DNA from: Acetobacteraceae bacterium | Lineage (GTDB): Bacteria; Pseudomonadota; Alphaproteobacteria; Acetobacterales; Acetobacteraceae | Reading direction: 5' to 3' | Length of the DNA stretch: 10,257 bases | Assembly (NCBI GenBank): GCA_030039695.1 | Contig: JASHVB010000401.1 | Location: 1 to 10,257 of the forward strand | Part shown: piece by piece, positions 7,605-10,257 of the stretch | Layout of the letters: each line of letters opens with the position of its first letter | Position numbering within the stretch: position 1 is the first letter of the stretch | The notes under the pieces: model-generated | The model's input: the letters and a program-made list of their open reading frames with translations, nothing else | Told to the model about the DNA's origin: nothing | Databases searched by the model: none | Position numbers and translations under genes: made by a program

Positions 7605-8753
7605 TCAGTTCGTCAGGTTGTAGAACTTCGCCGCGTTGTCGCAGGTGATCTTGCGTACGTCCTCGGCGCTCAACCCCTGGAACTGTTCTTCGATATACTT
7701 CGTCGACTCCGGCCAGATGCCGTCGGTGTGCGGATAGTCGGAGCCCCACATCAATGTATCGGTGGTCATCAGGTTGTTGACGTTCAGCAGCTTCGGGCCA
7801 ATCGGATCGAACTGGAACGTCGCCTTGCACTGGCGCTGCCAGTATTCCGACGGCTTCAGCTTCATCAGGTCGCGGAAACGGTCCTCGAACTCGAAGTCCA
7901 TCCGATCGAGCGCGTACGGAATCCAGCCAATCCCGCTCTCGCCGAACGACACACGCAGGCGCGGGTAACGCTCGAACACGCCGGCGCCAATCATCGCCGC
8001 CAGGATGTGGATCAGCCCCATCTGGAAAGCCGACACGCCAGTGAACATCGCCGCGCGCCGCACCTGGCCCGACGTCATTTCGCGCGCGCGCGGCGGCGTG
8101 GTCGGGAAGGTGTGGAAATGCAGCGGCAACTGCACGTCATCGACCGCCTTCCACATCGGTTCCCAACATGGGTGCCACATCGGCTCCATGTCCCACGAGC
8201 ATGAAACCTCGATGCCCCTCAGCCCGAGCTTGGCACAGCGATAGATTTCCTGCACCGCCCAGTCGATGTCGCCGTACGGGATGCAGGCCAGGCCGATATG
8301 CCGGTCCGGATAGTGGCTGCAGAAATCTTTCAGCCAATCATTATAAATCCTGAACATCTCGGCGGCTGCCGCGTGGTCCTGCAGCTTCGAGGCAGAACCC
8401 AGGATGCCGAAAATCACTTCCGCATCGACGCCGTCGCGGTCCATGTCCTTGATGCGCAGATGCGGGTCGCTGACGCGGCGGATGTCCTTCTTGCCATCCT
8501 CGAACAGGCCGGTCTCGGCCATGATATCCACACGCCTGTTCTGACCGGGGACGAGCTTCGCGCCACCGGGCCCGACACCGTTCTTCAGACCAAAATTGGC
8601 GCCGCTCTTGGTAACCCACATCGGACCGTCGGGACCGTCGGTCACGTACGGCATGCGGTCTTGCAATTCGCGCGACGCATTCTCCGTGAAGAGCGTCGGT
8701 GGCATCCATGGCATGTCCAGATGGCAGTCGGCGGAAATTCGATTGTAACGCAT
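7605..8753 (-). CDS. Amidohydrolase family 2 protein (ACMSD-like metal-dependent hydrolase)
   Basis: The 382-residue protein belongs to the amidohydrolase_2 (TIM-barrel) family, which includes 2-amino-3-carboxymuconate-6-semialdehyde decarboxylase and resorcylate-type decarboxylases. Metal-site candidates are H11-x-D13 near the N terminus (ADCHLD), a mid-protein histidine in LPLHFHTF (H212 or H214), H249 in GLIHI, and D339 in MWGSDYPH. FERYPRLRVSFGESG is also typical of the family. The frame is open a further 36 codons upstream, but ATG 8753 has an excellent ribosome site and begins MRYNRISADCH, the normal family N terminus. Reaction and substrate are unknown: decarboxylation or hydrolysis of an aromatic or lactone-like compound is likely. 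It follows the aspartate dehydrogenase-like gene on the same strand after 338 bases and probably has its own promoter there. Confidence 0.85.
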   Translation of the reverse strand: MRYNRISADCHLDMPWMPPTLFTENASRELQDRMPYVTDGPDGPMWVTKSGANFGLKNGVGPGGAKLVPGQNRRVDIMAETGLFEDGKKDIRRVSDPHLRIKDMDRDGVDAEVIFGILGSASKLQDHAAAAEMFRIYNDWLKDFCSHYPDRHIGLACIPYGDIDWAVQEIYRCAKLGLRGIEVSCSWDMEPMWHPCWEPMWKAVDDVQLPLHFHTFPTTPPRAREMTSGQVRRAAMFTGVSAFQMGLIHILAAMIGAGVFERYPRLRVSFGESGIGWIPYALDRMDFEFEDRFRDLMKLKPSEYWQRQCKATFQFDPIGPKLLNVNNLMTTDTLMWGSDYPHTDGIWPESTKYIEEQFQGLSAEDVRKITCDNAAKFYNLTN

Positions 8754-8758
8754 TCTGT

Positions 8759-8768
8759 CCCCTCCCTC
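8759..8768 (-). promoter_or_regulatory. Ribosome binding site of the amidohydrolase gene
   Basis: On the minus strand GAGGGAGGGG ends five bases before ATG 8753 and decides that start over the longer open frame. The adjacent bases CTCC and GGAG (8762-8765 and 8770-8773) could pair and partly cover the site, but the stem is only four base pairs. Confidence 0.6.
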
Positions 8769-8932
8769 GGGAGTACCGTTCCACATCATCCAGCAGCGGC
8801 GAGCGTAAACCCCGGACGCGGCAAACCGCAAATCGCGCATCGGACGGAATTGCGGGTGCAATCCTCAGCGAATCCACCACCTGGCTCAGGCCGATAGACG
8901 CCTGGCCCAAAATGACCACGCCTATGGTCTCA

Positions 8933-8976
8933 CAATCGCACGCGCAACCGCGGTCAATCGCACGTGCAACCGCGGT
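8933..8976. repeat. 22-bp direct tandem repeat, two copies
   Basis: Two adjacent copies (8933-8954 and 8955-8976) are identical except for one base: each runs CAATCGCACG, then C or T, then GCAACCGCGGT. A partial third match (AATCGCAC) follows at 8985. Each copy ends in the palindrome ACCGCGGT, and the second also holds the palindrome GCACGTGC (8960-8967). It lies 180-220 bases upstream of the amidohydrolase start and could be an operator for a regulator, or simply a recent duplication. Confidence 0.85.
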
Positions 8977-9091
8977 GCTGCCGAAATCGCACCCGGGCAA
9001 TGCCGGCGCGGTCTCAACCGGCTGGTGCAGCATCGCAGCGATCGTCGCGAAGTCTGCGACGGCCTCGGCGATCGCCGCGATCAGAGTGTGC

Positions 9092-9895
9092 TCAGCTGCC
9101 GACCTTAAGCGTCGACACCAGTCCGCGCAGGCACGCGAGCATCGACAGCGCGGTTATCTTGCCAGTGCGGGGGTTTTCTTCGCTTGGCACATTCTCGATC
9201 GTCATTACGAAGCGCGCCGCTGCTGATTCGACGCGGATTGTATGTGTGTTGCGGGTGACGCCGGGATCGGCCCAAATCTCCACCTGGGTGCGGTGCGGCC
9301 CGATGCCCGCCAGCGCCAGCGCCGCGGCGACGTTGACGTTGGCCGGAAAGCCCGCCGCCGCGTCAAACGCGTTGCCGCGAAACACGCACAGCGGCTCACT
9401 GATGCCGAGCACACGGATGTCGCGCTGCACCAGGTAAGGTGCACCGTCCAGGCCGGCCGGCGGCTTGCGTGTCACCATGGTGATGCTGTCCACCGGCCCC
9501 TCGGCCGCCGCACGCACCGCATCGAGACCGAGCAGAGCACCGGTCGGCACGACGATGCGCGCGCCGGTCTGCTGCGCACGCGTCACAAGGTGCATTCGCG
9601 GCAGCAGCGCGCCGACCGACGCGGGAACGAAAATGCGGCCCGCCTCGATCGCCGCACGCGCGATCTGTTCAAACACCCCGGCAGGCGCGGCTTCCACCAC
9701 GATGTCGGCCTCGGCAAGCGCCTCCACCCCGACCAGGCAGGGGGGCGAGCGGAAACGCCTCAACGCGGCCTCGGCCTTCGCCCGGTCGCGCACGGCCGCG
9801 GAGACCAGCGCCAGGCCCTCCACGCCATCGTCCAGTGCGCGGGCGAGCGGCAGGCCGATGGCGCCCAGTCCGGCGATCGCAACCGTGCGCATCAT
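9092..9895 (-). CDS. nadX: L-aspartate dehydrogenase-like NAD(P)-dependent oxidoreductase
   Basis: The 267-residue protein matches the aspartate dehydrogenase family (DUF108 domain), which oxidises L-aspartate with NAD(P)+ to iminoaspartate; this can feed NAD synthesis, and relatives in catabolic clusters act on other amino-acid-like substrates. The Rossmann motif GLGAIG is at residues 9-14. Family signatures follow: ADIVVEAAP (63-71), PASVGALL (91-98), PTGALLGLDAV (117-127), TRKPP (142-146), FPANVNVAAALALAG (183-197), VEIWADP, then H218 in RNTHTI, the likely active-site histidine, and ENPRTGKITALSML. ATG 9895 is chosen because it overlaps the mobA stop by four bases (ATGA) and has TGGAGGGG just upstream; ATG 9892 is the next codon. 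No quinolinate synthase gene is near, so NAD synthesis is not supported by context. The symbol is by family only. Confidence 0.82.
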   Translation of the reverse strand: MMRTVAIAGLGAIGLPLARALDDGVEGLALVSAAVRDRAKAEAALRRFRSPPCLVGVEALAEADIVVEAAPAGVFEQIARAAIEAGRIFVPASVGALLPRMHLVTRAQQTGARIVVPTGALLGLDAVRAAAEGPVDSITMVTRKPPAGLDGAPYLVQRDIRVLGISEPLCVFRGNAFDAAAGFPANVNVAAALALAGIGPHRTQVEIWADPGVTRNTHTIRVESAAARFVMTIENVPSEENPRTGKITALSMLACLRGLVSTLKVGS

Positions 9896-10257
9896 GCGCG
9901 CCCCTCCAGTTGCACGGCCAGAGCGTGCAGCTCGGCGAGCTCGGCCGGCGTGTTGATGTTGAGGAACGGGTCACACGGTTGCGCCGGGAAATCAACCAGG
10001 TGCCTCTCGCTTCAGTCGGCGTGCACGCGACGGGCCCGCGCCCGGGCGTGGAAGCCGGATACGCAAGGGGCGCGTGCGGCGGGCGGCGAAAGCGCGAAGA
10101 GCGCGATCGGTTGATGTGCGCCCCCGCTGCTGGTGGTGCGGGCAGACGGCGCCGCGCGTAGCGCTGCCAGGAGGACGGAACGAGCGGCGTGTTGCCGGGG
10201 AGGTCGGCACCACCTCGGCGGCTGACCGGCGGCTCAGTCCAGCGGGCCGGCACGCCG
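9892..10257 (-). pseudogene. mobA: Degraded molybdenum cofactor guanylyltransferase (MobA), 3' part
   Basis: MobA transfers GMP from GTP to molybdopterin to make the guanine dinucleotide cofactor. The last codons, ending at TGA 9892-9894, read VDFPAQPCDPFLNINTPAEL and then ELHALAVQLEGRA, a near-perfect MobA C terminus. Upstream the same frame has TGA at 10012-10014, just before SERHLVDFP. Before that it reads SSGGAHQPIALFALSPPAA, which fits the MobA region with HPVxGLWP. Further upstream the match changes frame: LPGNTPLVPSS (about 10204-10169) fits MobA's VPxDTPFLP but lies one frame off, and a second TGA is at 10234-10236. So at least one frameshift and one or two stops break it within about 240 bases. 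The 5' end lies outside the window. Decay or poor local sequence quality both explain this. The ATGA overlap with the next gene remains intact. Confidence 0.65.

Larger units (their letters stand above)
8754..9091 (-). other. 338-base gap between two minus-strand genes, with possible racemase-like remnant
   Basis: This gap holds the amidohydrolase ribosome site, a 22-base tandem repeat, and no well-supported gene. One minus-strand frame is open across all of it, from inside the aspartate dehydrogenase gene (frame through 9093) into the amidohydrolase gene, but has no good start or ribosome site. Its translation contains IAAIAEAVADFATI and, about 40 residues later, VVILGQASIGLSQVV. These loosely resemble IAEAA...AS and IVLGCAGMADL of Asp/Glu/hydantoin racemases, with the part between shorter than in that family. 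It may be a decayed racemase gene or a chance open frame in GC-rich DNA. I did not recognise clear -35/-10 boxes. Confidence 0.25.

Noticed and set aside
8933..8976. CRISPR array
   Set aside because: The two 22-base units are directly adjacent with no spacers, and no cas gene is present.
8341..9033. 230-codon minus-strand frame overlapping the amidohydrolase 5' part
   Set aside because: Below about 8750 it is an out-of-frame shadow of the amidohydrolase. Only the part above 8775 is kept, as a low-confidence racemase remnant.
9242..10114. 290-codon plus-strand open frame opposite nadX and mobA
   Set aside because: The minus-strand product has a full set of aspartate dehydrogenase motifs; the plus frame is Arg/His-rich and unlike any protein I know.

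Overview
This is high-GC bacterial DNA, most likely from an alphaproteobacterium of a Rhodospirillales-like type. The evidence for that is a lysine-type elongation factor P (PGKGGAF loop) lying between an EpmB-type radical SAM aminomutase and an inositol monophosphatase, an order I know from Alphaproteobacteria. The assignment rests on gene order and remembered family sequences, since no search was possible.

Plus strand, 1-3258: the 3' end of a dihydroxy-acid dehydratase gene (ilvD, branched-chain amino acid synthesis), a small exported protein built of W-x-x-G-x-W repeats, and a fused enoyl-CoA hydratase/3-hydroxyacyl-CoA dehydrogenase of fatty-acid beta-oxidation. The fused gene is interrupted by a single in-frame TGA at 2755, where the family normally has tryptophan. 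A hairpin-rich spacer with a likely terminator follows (3259-3450).

Plus strand, 3451-7434: an M20 metallopeptidase with a complete set of metal and catalytic residues, then epmB, efp and suhB with short gaps. EpmB and EF-P form a functional pair: EpmB makes the beta-lysine that is attached to EF-P. The partner ligase EpmA is not in the window.

Minus strand, 10257-7605 (converging on suhB): a decayed mobA (molybdenum cofactor guanylyltransferase) whose last codons overlap the start of an L-aspartate dehydrogenase-like gene; then 338 bases with a 22-bp tandem repeat and a possible racemase remnant; then an amidohydrolase ending at a hairpin terminator shortly before the end of suhB. The dehydrogenase and amidohydrolase look like a small catabolic or accessory module.

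I found no mobile element, CRISPR array, tRNA or rRNA. The unusual points are two broken genes (beta-oxidation fusion and mobA), the tandem repeat, and the possible gene remnant between the two minus-strand enzymes. No clear new defence or biosynthetic system is visible.
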